DNA of 64,000 nucleotides from positions 1-64,000 of the forward strand of contig JBBRNO010000016.1 of NCBI GenBank assembly GCA_038230275.1. Direction: 5' to 3'. Below, piece after piece: positions 31,040 to 40,169 of the stretch (the stretch's first letter is position 1; the number at the start of each line of letters is the position of its first letter). The stretch is from JANXXV01 sp038230275 (GTDB taxonomy: Bacteria; Acidobacteriota; Terriglobia; Bryobacterales; Bryobacteraceae). The position numbers were made by a program, and so were the translations under genes. The notes below the pieces were generated by a model. The model saw nothing but the letters and a program-made list of their open reading frames with translations. It was not told the origin of the DNA and ran no database searches.

Positions 31040-33202
31040 GTGCGCCTTAGTACTATTTCTTTACTTCTAATCATTTCGACGGCCTATGGCCAGAATCCGG
31101 CGGTCACTGTGAACGTGGATGCGGCGCTGGACCGGAAGCCGATCAATCCGAAAATTTACGGAATTGCCTTTGGAACCACGGCGGCGCTGGCGGATTTGAA
31201 CGCACCGTTGAACCGCTACGGCGGAAACAGCACTACGCGCTACAACTGGCAGCAGAACGCGGATAACCGCGCACAAGACTGGTATTTCGAAAGTATCGGC
31301 GATACCAGCGCAGTGGCGGGCGAGCGGGGCGACACCTTCATCGCCGGCACGCGGGCCGGCGGCGCCGAACCGATGATCACCATTCCAATGATCGACTGGG
31401 TGGCCAAGGTGGGCGCCAACCGCACGAAGCTGGCGAGTTTTTCGCAGGCCAAATATGGGGCGCAAACGGGCAACGACTGGCAATGGTACGCGGATGCCGG
31501 AAACGGCGTCCTGAAGAGTACGAATCAGAATGTGGCGGGCAACGATCCGAACGACGCCAACGTGCCGAACTCGGCGTTGGTGCAGGATGGGTGGGTGCAG
31601 CATCTGGTGTCGCGATGGGGCCTGTCTACAACGGGCGGCCTGAAGTATTACATCATGGATAACGAGCATTCCTTATGGCATTCCACTCATCGCGATGTTC
31701 ATCCGGTAGGAGCGAAGATGGCTGAGGTTCGCGACAAGATGCTGGCGTACGCGGCCGCGGTGAAGGGCCGGGATGCGGCGGCGCTGGTGGTGGGGCCGGA
31801 GGAGTGGGGCTGGAGCGGTTACACGCTGAGCGGGTACGACCAGCAGTATGGTTCGCTGCATGGCTGGAGCAACCTGCCGGATCGCGTGGCGAACGCAAAT
31901 TGGGACTATCTGCCATGGCTGTTGAATCAATTGAAGGGCAGCGCCGTGGCCAACGGGCAGAAGCCGCTGGACGTATTCAGTGTGCATTACTATCCGCAGG
32001 GCGGGGAGTTTGGCAACGACACTTCCACGGCAATGCAGTTGCGGCGGAACCGGTCCACCCGATCGCTCTGGGATCCGGCGTATGTGGACGAGACGTGGAT
32101 CGCCGACAAAGTGAAGCTGATTCCCCGGCTGCGCGGCTGGGTGGATTCCTACTACTGGCCAGGAACGCCCATCGCCATTACCGAATATAACTGGGGCGCG
32201 GAAGGCCACGTGAATGGAGCCACCACGCAGGCTGATATTTATGGGATTTTCGGACGAGAGGGCTTGGACATGGCCGCGCGCTGGACTACACCGGACTCCT
32301 CCACGCCGACGTATAAGGCGATGAAGTTGTATCGCAATTACGATGGTAACAAGTCGGGATTCGGGGATACCAGTGTGCGCACCGTTGCGCCAAATCCGGA
32401 CAATGTCAGTGCGTTTGCTGCGCTGCGGTCAACCGACAATGCGCTGACGGTGATGGTGATCAATAAGTACTTGAGCGGGAGCACGCCGGTGACCGTGAAC
32501 CTGGCGAATTTCAGTGGCAACGGAAGCGGCCAGGTGTGGCAATTGACGGCAGCGAACACGATCACACGGTTGGCGGAAGCAGCCTACAGCGGGCCGGCTT
32601 TGAATTTGACGGTCCCGGCCCAGAGCATCACTCTATTGGTGCTGCCAGCCGGAAGTACACCGGTCAACCGGCCTCCGCTGGCTTCCTTTACCGCTACCCC
32701 TGGGACTGGAACGGCTCCGGTGACTGTGGCTTTCGATGCCAGCGGGTCTTCCGATCCGGACGGCACCATCGCTTCCTACGCCTGGAAGTTCGGCGATGGC
32801 GGGACCGGCACGGGCAAGACAAATACACACACCTACACTGGCCCTGGGACGTTCACAGCCGTGCTGACGGTAACCGACAACGGAGGCGCAACGGCTGCTC
32901 TGTCCAAGACGATTGGCGTTACGGCGGTGACGGTTCCAACCGCGCCGGCCAATCTGGCGGCAACGGCGGGGACAGGGTTCGCCGTGTTGACCTGGATTGA
33001 CAGGTCTTCGAACGAGTCGGGTTTTTACATTGAGCGCGCGCTGAGCACGTCCAACACGTGGACGCGGATCGCAACCGCCGCCGCCAATACGGTTACCTAT
33101 CGAAATACGGTGGCGGCGGGCCGGTACAAGTATCGGGTGCAAGGCTTCAACGCCGCGGGGGTATCGACGTATTCGAATACGGTAACGATCCGGGTGCGAT
33201 AG
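31040..33202 (+). CDS. Secreted glycoside hydrolase family 44 enzyme with PKD and fibronectin III domains
   Basis: GTG 31040 follows GAGGAG and begins a normal signal peptide (MRLSTISLLLIISTAYGQ); the frame is open from 30941 but earlier starts would bury it. The catalytic domain spans about 20-400: acid/base E209 in YYIMDNEHSLW and nucleophile E382 in ITEYNWGAEG, the two GH44 glutamates. A beta-sandwich completes the GH44 fold to about 530, followed by a PKD domain (PPLASFTATPGTGTAPVTVA to FTAVLTVTDNGG) and an FN3 domain (PANLAATAG to VTIRVR). GH44 enzymes cut beta-1,4-glucan or xyloglucan outside the cell. It is divergent from the retron and has no apparent link to it. Confidence 0.93.
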   Translation: MRLSTISLLLIISTAYGQNPAVTVNVDAALDRKPINPKIYGIAFGTTAALADLNAPLNRYGGNSTTRYNWQQNADNRAQDWYFESIGDTSAVAGERGDTFIAGTRAGGAEPMITIPMIDWVAKVGANRTKLASFSQAKYGAQTGNDWQWYADAGNGVLKSTNQNVAGNDPNDANVPNSALVQDGWVQHLVSRWGLSTTGGLKYYIMDNEHSLWHSTHRDVHPVGAKMAEVRDKMLAYAAAVKGRDAAALVVGPEEWGWSGYTLSGYDQQYGSLHGWSNLPDRVANANWDYLPWLLNQLKGSAVANGQKPLDVFSVHYYPQGGEFGNDTSTAMQLRRNRSTRSLWDPAYVDETWIADKVKLIPRLRGWVDSYYWPGTPIAITEYNWGAEGHVNGATTQADIYGIFGREGLDMAARWTTPDSSTPTYKAMKLYRNYDGNKSGFGDTSVRTVAPNPDNVSAFAALRSTDNALTVMVINKYLSGSTPVTVNLANFSGNGSGQVWQLTAANTITRLAEAAYSGPALNLTVPAQSITLLVLPAGSTPVNRPPLASFTATPGTGTAPVTVAFDASGSSDPDGTIASYAWKFGDGGTGTGKTNTHTYTGPGTFTAVLTVTDNGGATAALSKTIGVTAVTVPTAPANLAATAGTGFAVLTWIDRSSNESGFYIERALSTSNTWTRIATAAANTVTYRNTVAAGRYKYRVQGFNAAGVSTYSNTVTIRVR

Positions 33203-33285
33203 AAACGTTCCCCTTCAAGTCCCGGCACTTTTGACCGATATGCACTTCATGCACGAGACGCGTGCGGTCTCAGAAGGGGAACGGA

Positions 33286-34302
33286 TTGAAGCGGTTGATT
33301 CCAGTTTTGTTTCTGGCTGCCTCCTTCGCTTTCGCGGAAGAGCGCGACGCAGCGAGCCCGGCGTATATACGCAGTGAGTCACAGGCGAAGCACAAACGGC
33401 CGGCGACGATCCCTTTTCCGCCAGAGAATGCGTTTAGCCAGGAACGGGAGTTGCTGGGCCGGACGCTTTTCTTCGATCCGCGCCTTTCCGGTGCACGAAA
33501 TACTTCCTGCGCCACTTGCCACAATCCAGGCTTGGCCTGGACGGACGGACTGGAACGGTCCATCGGCAAAGATGGAAAGGAGTTGAGCCGCCGAACGCCC
33601 ACAATCCTGAATGTGGCCTGGTCCGACCTGTTGTTTTGGGATGGACGTGCGGAAACTTTGGAAGAGCAAGGATTGGGCCCGTTGCGATCTCCCGATGAAA
33701 TGAATCTGCCGTTAGGACAGATCGAGTCGCGCATCTTATCGATTCCAGGGTATAGGCCGCTCTTTGAGAAAGCCTATCCCGGCGAACCTGTGAGTGATCG
33801 CGTGGTTACCAAGGCGATTGCCACGTTCGAACGGACTCTTATTTCCGGTACGGCCCCTTTTGACCAATGGATTGGCGGCGATGAGACGGCTATTTCCACG
33901 GACGCCCAACGAGGCTTCGACCTTTTCCAAACCAGGGCGGGTTGTGCGAAATGCCACATCGGTTGGAACTTCACCGACGACGGATTTCACGACACGGGTG
34001 TGAGCGGACTGGATAAGGGCCGGGGCGTCTGGCTGCCGCTGGAAGCCATGCAGCACGCCTTCAAGACTCCAGGATTGCGTGAAATCGATATCCGAGGGCC
34101 GTATATGCACGACGGATCCGAAGCAACATTGGAAGCTGTCGTTGAATTCTACGACTCGGGCGGCCGGGAACGGCGTCCAAGCCTGTCGCCGGAAGTGGCT
34201 CCGCTGCATCTCACGGCCGGCCAGAAGCACGATTTGGTTGCGTTTTTGCACACGCTGACGGGCGCTGTGCCAGCGGTGCAGTATCCGGCACTACCGCACT
34301 AA
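33286..34302 (+). CDS. Di-haem cytochrome c peroxidase / MauG-family protein
   Basis: TTG 33286 follows GGGGA and starts a clean signal peptide (KRLIPVLFLAASFAFA); GTG 33262 in frame is the other choice. The mature protein of about 320 residues has two haem c sites, CATCH (SCATCHNPGLAW) and CAKCH (GCAKCHIGWNFTDDGFH), and the family sequences PFDQWIGGD, PFLRE/PGLREIDIRGPYMHDGS. The histidine/methionine-type distal ligand region of family members is the YMHDGS segment. It acts in the periplasm in peroxide reduction or cofactor oxidation. A small cupredoxin gene follows 18 bases later and could donate electrons to it. Confidence 0.92.
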   Translation: MKRLIPVLFLAASFAFAEERDAASPAYIRSESQAKHKRPATIPFPPENAFSQERELLGRTLFFDPRLSGARNTSCATCHNPGLAWTDGLERSIGKDGKELSRRTPTILNVAWSDLLFWDGRAETLEEQGLGPLRSPDEMNLPLGQIESRILSIPGYRPLFEKAYPGEPVSDRVVTKAIATFERTLISGTAPFDQWIGGDETAISTDAQRGFDLFQTRAGCAKCHIGWNFTDDGFHDTGVSGLDKGRGVWLPLEAMQHAFKTPGLREIDIRGPYMHDGSEATLEAVVEFYDSGGRERRPSLSPEVAPLHLTAGQKHDLVAFLHTLTGAVPAVQYPALPH

Positions 34303-34320
34303 GGACGGAGGAGGAACGAG

Positions 34321-34641
34321 ATGCGCAAGATAGCAAAATGGGCGGCGATCGGGGCGGCCGCGGCGATTGCCGGGACCGCCGCCAGCAACTATCCCATCGT
34401 TCAGAAAAACCGCTTATTTTCGCAAAAAGAGATCGCGCTGCACACAGGAGAATCCATCCAGTTCCAAAATGCGGACGAGGTGACACACAACGTTTTCTCA
34501 GTCACCCCGGGAATGGAGTTTGAGATCCGGCGCCAGTTACCTGGAGCAAGCTCGACGATCGTATTTTCCAGGGAAGGCACAGCGGAGGTCCGCTGCTCGA
34601 TCCACCCGAAAATGAAACTTTTCGTCCATGTAAGCAAATGA
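34321..34641 (+). CDS. Small exported cupredoxin-like protein
   Basis: The 106-residue protein has a GGAGGA ribosome site, a signal sequence (AKWAAIGAAAAIAGTAAS) and one cupredoxin domain. Copper ligands fit the type 1 site: histidine in EVTHNVFSV, then CSIHPKM, giving Cys, His and Met with spacing C-x2-H-x2-M. It is closest in type to plastocyanin-like domains of methylamine utilisation proteins. It likely carries electrons to or from the preceding di-haem peroxidase in the periplasm; this partnership is inferred from adjacency. Confidence 0.85.
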   Translation: MRKIAKWAAIGAAAAIAGTAASNYPIVQKNRLFSQKEIALHTGESIQFQNADEVTHNVFSVTPGMEFEIRRQLPGASSTIVFSREGTAEVRCSIHPKMKLFVHVSK

Positions 34642-34665
34642 TCGCGCACTAGACCGGTTAGCGAG

Positions 34666-36543
34666 ATGAGAAACCCCATTCCAGTTTCGGTGAAGTTGCA
34701 CTCCATGCTGCTCCCCGTGCTGGCAATGAGCTTTACTGCGATCTTAGTTACTTGGCAAAGTCTGAGCGTCAACTCCACGGAATTGATCCGTGCGCTGCAG
34801 TTGAAGGAACTCGCGTCGCGATCGCTGATGTTGGTGATCACGCAAAGTGACGCCACGAAATCGATGATTCTGGATCCGGACAGCGCGATCAGCGGTAGGC
34901 GAAAGATAGCAGCGTATGACGCGAATCTGGCGCTGCTGCGGGACATCGCCCTGATGACAGAGTCAGAGCAGACACTAGCGACAATCCGCAAACTGACCTG
35001 GCTTGACGACAACGAACTACAACCGGTGGACACGCTGCTTCTGGAAGCGCTGCTGGATGGGCATCCGCTACTGGCCAGGAAGCTTTACTCCGAAAAATAT
35101 GAACCGTCCAGATCTCGTTATGAGACATTGGTGCGCCAACTGGGCATCCAGGCTGACCAGCAGGCGGCCGCGGCGGCACGGTCGTTACAGGACAAAAATC
35201 GAGCCTCGCTTCGAGCCATCTGCTTAGCTCTGGGCGTGGGAACTCTGGTAGTGGCCACGATTCTGATCTTGCTGACCAAGTCAGTGACGATGCAATTGCA
35301 GGCCGAGATCAATGCCCGCCGGAAAACCATGGATGACTTGGCGGCAGCGCGAGATCAGGCGCTGGAGGCGGCGAGCATCAAATCCAGTTTTCTGGCGAAC
35401 ATGAGTCACGAGATCCGCACGCCGATGAACGGACTGTTGGGCTTGACGGAACTGGTGCTCGATACCGATCTCGATCACGAACAGCGCGAGAGTCTGGAAA
35501 CTGCGCTGCATTGTGGACAAGGCCTGTTGGAACTTCTGAACAATATCCTGGACCTGTCGAAAATCGAGGCGGGCAAGCTGACCAATGAATCAATCGACTT
35601 CGATCTCATTCAGGAAGCGCAGCGCACCATTGTGATTTTTGGCACCCAGGCAAAGGCTCACGGTGTCGAGCTGAAATGGGAGGCACAGCAAAGCTTCCCG
35701 TGTTTCATTCGAGCGGACGCGGCGAAAATCCGGCAGGTGATGTTCAATCTGGTGGGAAATGCCATCAAATTTACGGCGGCGGGAAAAGTGGTGCTCAGCA
35801 TTGAATGGAATGGCGGGGATACGAGCCCGCCGGTCGCGCGTATAGTTGTAACCGACACAGGGATTGGGATGGCCGAGCAGGTACGCGGCCGTCTGTTTGA
35901 ACCATTTACCCAGGGAGACAACTCAACCACCAGACAATATGGAGGTACCGGATTAGGATTGGCGATTTGCAAGCGCTTGGTTGAGTCGATGGGAGGGATG
36001 ATCGGACTGAACAGCGAACTGGGAAAAGGCAGTTCTTTTTGGTTTACCATTCCATTTCAAACCGCCAATGCTATCCAGATTGCGGACGCAGGAACCCACC
36101 CCGCCGGACCTAGAGTGATTTCCAGCGATAGGGCCCGGCCGCACATTCTGGTTGCCGAGGACAACAGGATCAATCAGCGGGTGCTCCGCAGTTTTCTGGA
36201 CAAACTGGAGTGTGATTCCGAATTTGTGGATTCGGGTATCGGCGCGCTTGCCGCGCTCAACCGATCGCGTTTCGATCTGATTCTGATGGATTGCCAGATG
36301 CCGGAAATGGACGGGTATGCCGCGACGGCCGAAATACGGACTCGCGAGGACCGTTTGCAGCTACGCCGCATGCCCATCATCGCGCTTACCGCGCACGCCT
36401 TGGCGGAAGACAGGGAGCGGTGCCTGAGTTGCGGCATGGACGATTTCCTGACGAAACCGGTAGGGGGCGAGCAGATCGCGCGGGTGCTGGCAACGTGGCT
36501 GCCGGTCGAATGCGAAGCTGTGGCCGGCAGCGTGACCATTTGA
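34666..36543 (+). CDS. Hybrid sensor histidine kinase with C-terminal receiver
   Basis: The 625-residue membrane protein has a first helix near residues 13-30, a periplasmic four-helix sensor region (about 35-185), and a second helix near 187-208 (AICLALGVGTLVVATILILL). Cytoplasmic parts: dimerisation and phosphoacceptor domain with H248 in NMSHEIRTPMNGL, ATPase domain with N box FNLVGNAIKFT and G boxes DTGIGM and GTGLGLAI, and receiver domain with D542 in LILMDCQMPEMDGY. It starts 24 bases after the cupredoxin and may be in its operon. No downstream partner regulator is adjacent. Signal unknown. Confidence 0.93.
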   Translation: MRNPIPVSVKLHSMLLPVLAMSFTAILVTWQSLSVNSTELIRALQLKELASRSLMLVITQSDATKSMILDPDSAISGRRKIAAYDANLALLRDIALMTESEQTLATIRKLTWLDDNELQPVDTLLLEALLDGHPLLARKLYSEKYEPSRSRYETLVRQLGIQADQQAAAAARSLQDKNRASLRAICLALGVGTLVVATILILLTKSVTMQLQAEINARRKTMDDLAAARDQALEAASIKSSFLANMSHEIRTPMNGLLGLTELVLDTDLDHEQRESLETALHCGQGLLELLNNILDLSKIEAGKLTNESIDFDLIQEAQRTIVIFGTQAKAHGVELKWEAQQSFPCFIRADAAKIRQVMFNLVGNAIKFTAAGKVVLSIEWNGGDTSPPVARIVVTDTGIGMAEQVRGRLFEPFTQGDNSTTRQYGGTGLGLAICKRLVESMGGMIGLNSELGKGSSFWFTIPFQTANAIQIADAGTHPAGPRVISSDRARPHILVAEDNRINQRVLRSFLDKLECDSEFVDSGIGALAALNRSRFDLILMDCQMPEMDGYAATAEIRTREDRLQLRRMPIIALTAHALAEDRERCLSCGMDDFLTKPVGGEQIARVLATWLPVECEAVAGSVTI

Positions 36544-36547
36544 CTCT

Positions 36548-37456
36548 CTATTTCGAAATATTACGCTGGGCCAGCCATTCTTTCAATCTGTCGGGCCAGC
36601 CCATCACGGGTGCGGGCGCCTCTTTCGTCGGTCTGAGCGCAAACCCATGACCGCCGTACGAATAAATATGCATTTCCGCCGGGATTCGGTTGGCTTCCAA
36701 CTCCAGATAGAACTTCACCGTAGGTTCTACATGAGATCGGTCGTCGTCGGCGCAGACCAGGAAGACCGGCGGCGCGTCTTTCGGAATAGGAAATAGCGGA
36801 GCGGCGTCGGGTTTCATGGCGCCAGGCCGATACCATGGGTAGACCAAGACGTTGAAATCCGGGCGGGAGCTGACGCGTTCGATCGGGTCTTCCGAATCCG
36901 GTTTACCGGCGTCGAATTTGGTTTCGATCATGCCCGCAACTTCGCCTCCAGCCGAGAAACCGGCGAAGCCAATGCGGGCCGCGTCCAGGTTCCATTCCTT
37001 GGCGTGGCTTCGCGTCAAGCGTACCGCGCGCGCGGCGTCGTCGTAGACTTCATTCGGCAGCGTGTACTTCGAACCAGGGGCTTTGGCGAGCCGGTACTTC
37101 AGCACGATGGCGGCAATTCCATTAGAGTTCAACCAGTCGGCAAACTCCCAGCCTTCCTTCTCAATCACCAGTTGTGTGTGGCCACCGCCGGGCGCCACAA
37201 TCATCGCCGCTCCGGTGGCCTTCTCCTTGGGAGGAAGAAATACGTAGACCGACGGATAGTGGGTTACGGTGTAGTTGCCGGGCCAGGCGCTGTACTTCGG
37301 ATTGACCGAGGGCTTGGAAACCTCCGCCGCGGTGATCCCTTCAGAACCCGGAACGCCTTTCGGCCACAGCTTTATCTCTTCGCCGCGTTCGGTGGAGAAT
37401 GCGGCGCTCGCAAAGAGCAGACAACCGCAGATTATTTTGGACGTTATTAATGACAT
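36548..37456 (-). CDS. Exported alpha/beta-hydrolase (BD-FAE/acylhydrolase type)
   Basis: ATG 37456 gives MSLITSKIICGCLLFASAAFS, a usable signal peptide; six further residues could be added from 37474. The 302-residue protein has the oxyanion strand MIVAPGGGHTQLV, the nucleophile elbow GFSAGGEVAGM (serine near 150) and late acid/base elements VCADDDRSHVEP and YSYGGHGFALRP. These fit esterases acting on acylated sugars such as feruloyl or acetyl-xylan esters, in keeping with the GH44 gene 3.5 kb away, but substrate is not shown. It ends four bases past the kinase stop in convergent orientation. Confidence 0.85.
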   Translation of the reverse strand: MSLITSKIICGCLLFASAAFSTERGEEIKLWPKGVPGSEGITAAEVSKPSVNPKYSAWPGNYTVTHYPSVYVFLPPKEKATGAAMIVAPGGGHTQLVIEKEGWEFADWLNSNGIAAIVLKYRLAKAPGSKYTLPNEVYDDAARAVRLTRSHAKEWNLDAARIGFAGFSAGGEVAGMIETKFDAGKPDSEDPIERVSSRPDFNVLVYPWYRPGAMKPDAAPLFPIPKDAPPVFLVCADDDRSHVEPTVKFYLELEANRIPAEMHIYSYGGHGFALRPTKEAPAPVMGWPDRLKEWLAQRNISK

Positions 37457-37492
37457 GGTGACGGAGCCTATCATACTGGGTAAATCGATCCC

Positions 37493-38758
37493 ATGGAACA
37501 GACTGCGCGACCCTGGCGGATGGCCGCAATCTGGCTGGCAGCCCTCGGCCCGTTTTTCTTCTTAACTTATAGCTTCGCCGGATGGGTAACCAGCCAGCGG
37601 GCTTCGGTGCCTTTCTTCGCGTTCGAATGGGAACGGTCCATTCCCTTTCTGCCGTGGACCATCGTGCCTTACTGGTCCACCGATCTGCTGTATGCCGCGT
37701 CCCTGTTCATCTGCCGCACCCGCCGCGAACTGACAATGCACGTCAGGCGTTTGCTGACGGCGCAGATTCTCTCCGTGTGGGTATTCCTACTGTTCCCGCT
37801 GCGATTCTCGTTCGCGCGCCCTATAGCGGATGGATTTTTCGGCTGGCTCTTCAATCTGCTGGCTGGATTCGATCCGCCGTTCAATGAAGCACCTTCGTTG
37901 CATGTCGGCTTGACGGTAATCTTGTGGGCGCGGTATTCGGCGCACCTTCGCGGCACGGCGTTGTGGTTGATGCGCTGCTGGCTGGTGTTGGCGTCAGTCT
38001 CCACGCTCACCACCTACCAGCATCACTTCATTGATCTGCCCGCTGGGATGGCGGTGGGCTTTCTGGTGATACTACTTTTCCCACAGCAGCCACTGTCAGT
38101 CGATGCGCAACGGCGAAGGATGAGTGCTGCCTATCTGACCGGTTCGCTGATCGTCGCATCCGTGGCGTTTCGATTCGGTGGCCCGGGCTGGCTGCTCTTG
38201 TGGCCCGCATTGGCGCTGCTGACAGTAAGCGGAATCTACTGGACGGCCGATGCCTCCGGATTCCGCAAGAGCAAAGGAAAGATCGGTCAGCCAATGCGGC
38301 TGTTGCTGAGTCCGTATTTGACCGCGGCACGCTTGAACTCCCTCTGGTGGACGCGGCGGGTTGCTGCTCAGGAGTTTTCAAGCGGCGTCTGGATCGGAGG
38401 GGTTCCCCAAGCGCAGGGGATGCCGTCGATCGTAGATTTGACCGCTGAGTTGTCCTATGAAGGAGCCGGCGAGAACTATCGCGGCGTGCCGATGCTGGAT
38501 CTGCTGGTGCCCACCGTGGCGCAACTGGATGCCGCCGTATCGGCGATCCATGAATTGAGCGGGAGCCGGCCCACACTCGTCTGTTGCGCGCTTGGCTATT
38601 CGCGCAGCGCCACGGCTGCAGTCGCCTGGATGGTGGCCAGCCAGACATCGGAATCCGTGGATGCCGCCATCTTGCGCCTGCTGCAGATTCGCCCACAGGT
38701 GCGCTTAAGTGAAGCCCACAGGGTCCGGCTGACAGAATGGGCGGCGCTCAGGAAATGA
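37493..38758 (+). CDS. PAP2-family membrane phosphatase fused to a dual-specificity phosphatase-like domain
   Basis: The 421-residue protein has about seven membrane helices (1-270) with the PAP2-like elements FNEAPSLHVGLTV and TTYQHHFIDLPAGMAVGF (the histidines of the lipid phosphatase core), then a cytoplasmic domain that reads like a DSP: GVPQAQGMPSIVDLTAELS, VPTVAQLDAAVSAI, and the signature VCCALGYSRSATA. The PTP loop normally reads HCxxGxxR; here C-C-A-L-G-Y-S-R, so the usual histidine before the cysteine is replaced by Cys. The fusion is a known bacterial architecture. A role in dephosphorylating inositol- or prenyl-phosphate lipids is likely. Confidence 0.88.
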   Translation: MEQTARPWRMAAIWLAALGPFFFLTYSFAGWVTSQRASVPFFAFEWERSIPFLPWTIVPYWSTDLLYAASLFICRTRRELTMHVRRLLTAQILSVWVFLLFPLRFSFARPIADGFFGWLFNLLAGFDPPFNEAPSLHVGLTVILWARYSAHLRGTALWLMRCWLVLASVSTLTTYQHHFIDLPAGMAVGFLVILLFPQQPLSVDAQRRRMSAAYLTGSLIVASVAFRFGGPGWLLLWPALALLTVSGIYWTADASGFRKSKGKIGQPMRLLLSPYLTAARLNSLWWTRRVAAQEFSSGVWIGGVPQAQGMPSIVDLTAELSYEGAGENYRGVPMLDLLVPTVAQLDAAVSAIHELSGSRPTLVCCALGYSRSATAAVAWMVASQTSESVDAAILRLLQIRPQVRLSEAHRVRLTEWAALRK

Positions 38759-40169
38759 TGTCGCGAATCACTTTGCCATGGACATCGGTGAGCCGGAAAT
38801 CGCGGCCACTGTAGCGGTAGGTAAGACGGGTGTGGTCCAGGCCCAGAAGATGCAGCAGCGTGGCATTCACATCGTGCGGATGGACCGGGTTTTCTGCCGC
38901 GCGATAGCCGAAGTCATCGGTGGCGCCATAGACAGTGCCGCCCTTGATGCCGCCACCAGCCAGCGCGATGCTATAACCGTAGGAGTTGTGATCGCGGCCA
39001 AAGTGGACCTTGGTGGTGGAGCCGTTCTCCACCGCCGGTGTGCGGCCGAACTCGGTACCGAACACGACCAGCGTGTCGCGAAGCATGTCGCGGTCCTTCA
39101 AGTCTTCAATTAGGGATGCGATGCCCGGATCCGTCTTGGATGCCAGCCGCTTGTGGACCATGATGTCTTCGTGACTATCCCAAGGCTGCGAATTGCCGTG
39201 GTAAACCTGCACCATGCGCACCCCGCGCTCCACCAACCGCCGGGCCAGCAGGCAGCTGCGGCCAAACTCGTTGTCGCCATATCGCGCTAGCGTCTCCGGC
39301 TTTTCCTTGCGGATGTCAAATGCGTCCGGGGCTTCGGTCTGCATGCGGAACGCGGTCTCCATCGCCTCAATCGAAGCCTCCAGTTGCGTGTCTCCGGAAC
39401 GGGCTGCCAGGTGGTCCCGGTTGAGAGCGGCAAGAAGGTCCACCTGCCGGCGTTGCGATTGTGGCGATTCCAGCGCCTTCACATTGCGAATCAATTTGAA
39501 CGGATCCGCTTCTGTGTTCTTGAGGAAAGTTCCTTGAAAAACCGCGGGCAGAAAGGCGGACGACCATAGTGGGGAACCGACTACCGGCATCCCTGGGCAG
39601 AGCACGACAAAGCCCGGCAGATTGCGGCTTTCCGATCCCAACCCGTACATCAGCCAGCTGCCCAAGCTGGGGCGGCCGGGTTGGATGGCGCCGGTGTTGA
39701 ACATGAACAGTGACGGTTCATGGTTCGGCACTTCGGTCCACATGGAGCGGATGACGCAGAACTCATCGATCAGTCCGCCGACGCGCGGAAACAGTTCGGA
39801 GACTTCAGTGCCGCTCTGACCGCCTTTGTGGAAGGCGAATGGAGAGGCGAACAGATTACCGGTAGACCGCTCCGTCTTGGGCGCACCACCGGGCATAGCT
39901 TGCCCGTTGTACTTTGCCAGCATCGGCTTCGGATCGAGCGTATCCACGTGGGACATGCCGCCGTTCATCACCAGATAAATAATGCGCTTTGCCTTCGCCG
40001 TAAAATGGGTTGGCTTGGGCGCAAGCGGGTTGGCCTCAGCTTGCAACAATTGACTCAGCGCCAACATGCCGAAGCCGCCTGCCATGCGCTCCAGTGCCTG
40101 GCGGCGCGTCCAACGCGGGTGAATCGCACTAGGAATGTTGGTGGATTTAGTCGACATAGGCAAACTCAT
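38748..40169 (-). CDS. Tat-exported DUF1501 (sulfatase-like) protein
   Basis: The 473-residue protein is typical of the DUF1501 family. The N-terminus carries a twin-arginine-like signal (TRRQALERMAGGFGMLALSQLL). Core motifs include RIIYLVMNGGMSHVDTLDPKPML, PGMPVVGSPLWSSAFLPAVFQG and TLVVFGTEFGRTPAVENGS, which belong to the alkaline phosphatase/sulfatase superfamily. In Acidobacteria and Planctomycetes, it is almost always encoded after a PSD1 cytochrome gene, as here with a 23-base overlap. Its biochemical role is unknown; the pair is thought to work together outside the cytoplasm. Confidence 0.93.
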   Translation of the reverse strand: MSLPMSTKSTNIPSAIHPRWTRRQALERMAGGFGMLALSQLLQAEANPLAPKPTHFTAKAKRIIYLVMNGGMSHVDTLDPKPMLAKYNGQAMPGGAPKTERSTGNLFASPFAFHKGGQSGTEVSELFPRVGGLIDEFCVIRSMWTEVPNHEPSLFMFNTGAIQPGRPSLGSWLMYGLGSESRNLPGFVVLCPGMPVVGSPLWSSAFLPAVFQGTFLKNTEADPFKLIRNVKALESPQSQRRQVDLLAALNRDHLAARSGDTQLEASIEAMETAFRMQTEAPDAFDIRKEKPETLARYGDNEFGRSCLLARRLVERGVRMVQVYHGNSQPWDSHEDIMVHKRLASKTDPGIASLIEDLKDRDMLRDTLVVFGTEFGRTPAVENGSTTKVHFGRDHNSYGYSIALAGGGIKGGTVYGATDDFGYRAAENPVHPHDVNATLLHLLGLDHTRLTYRYSGRDFRLTDVHGKVIRDIIS

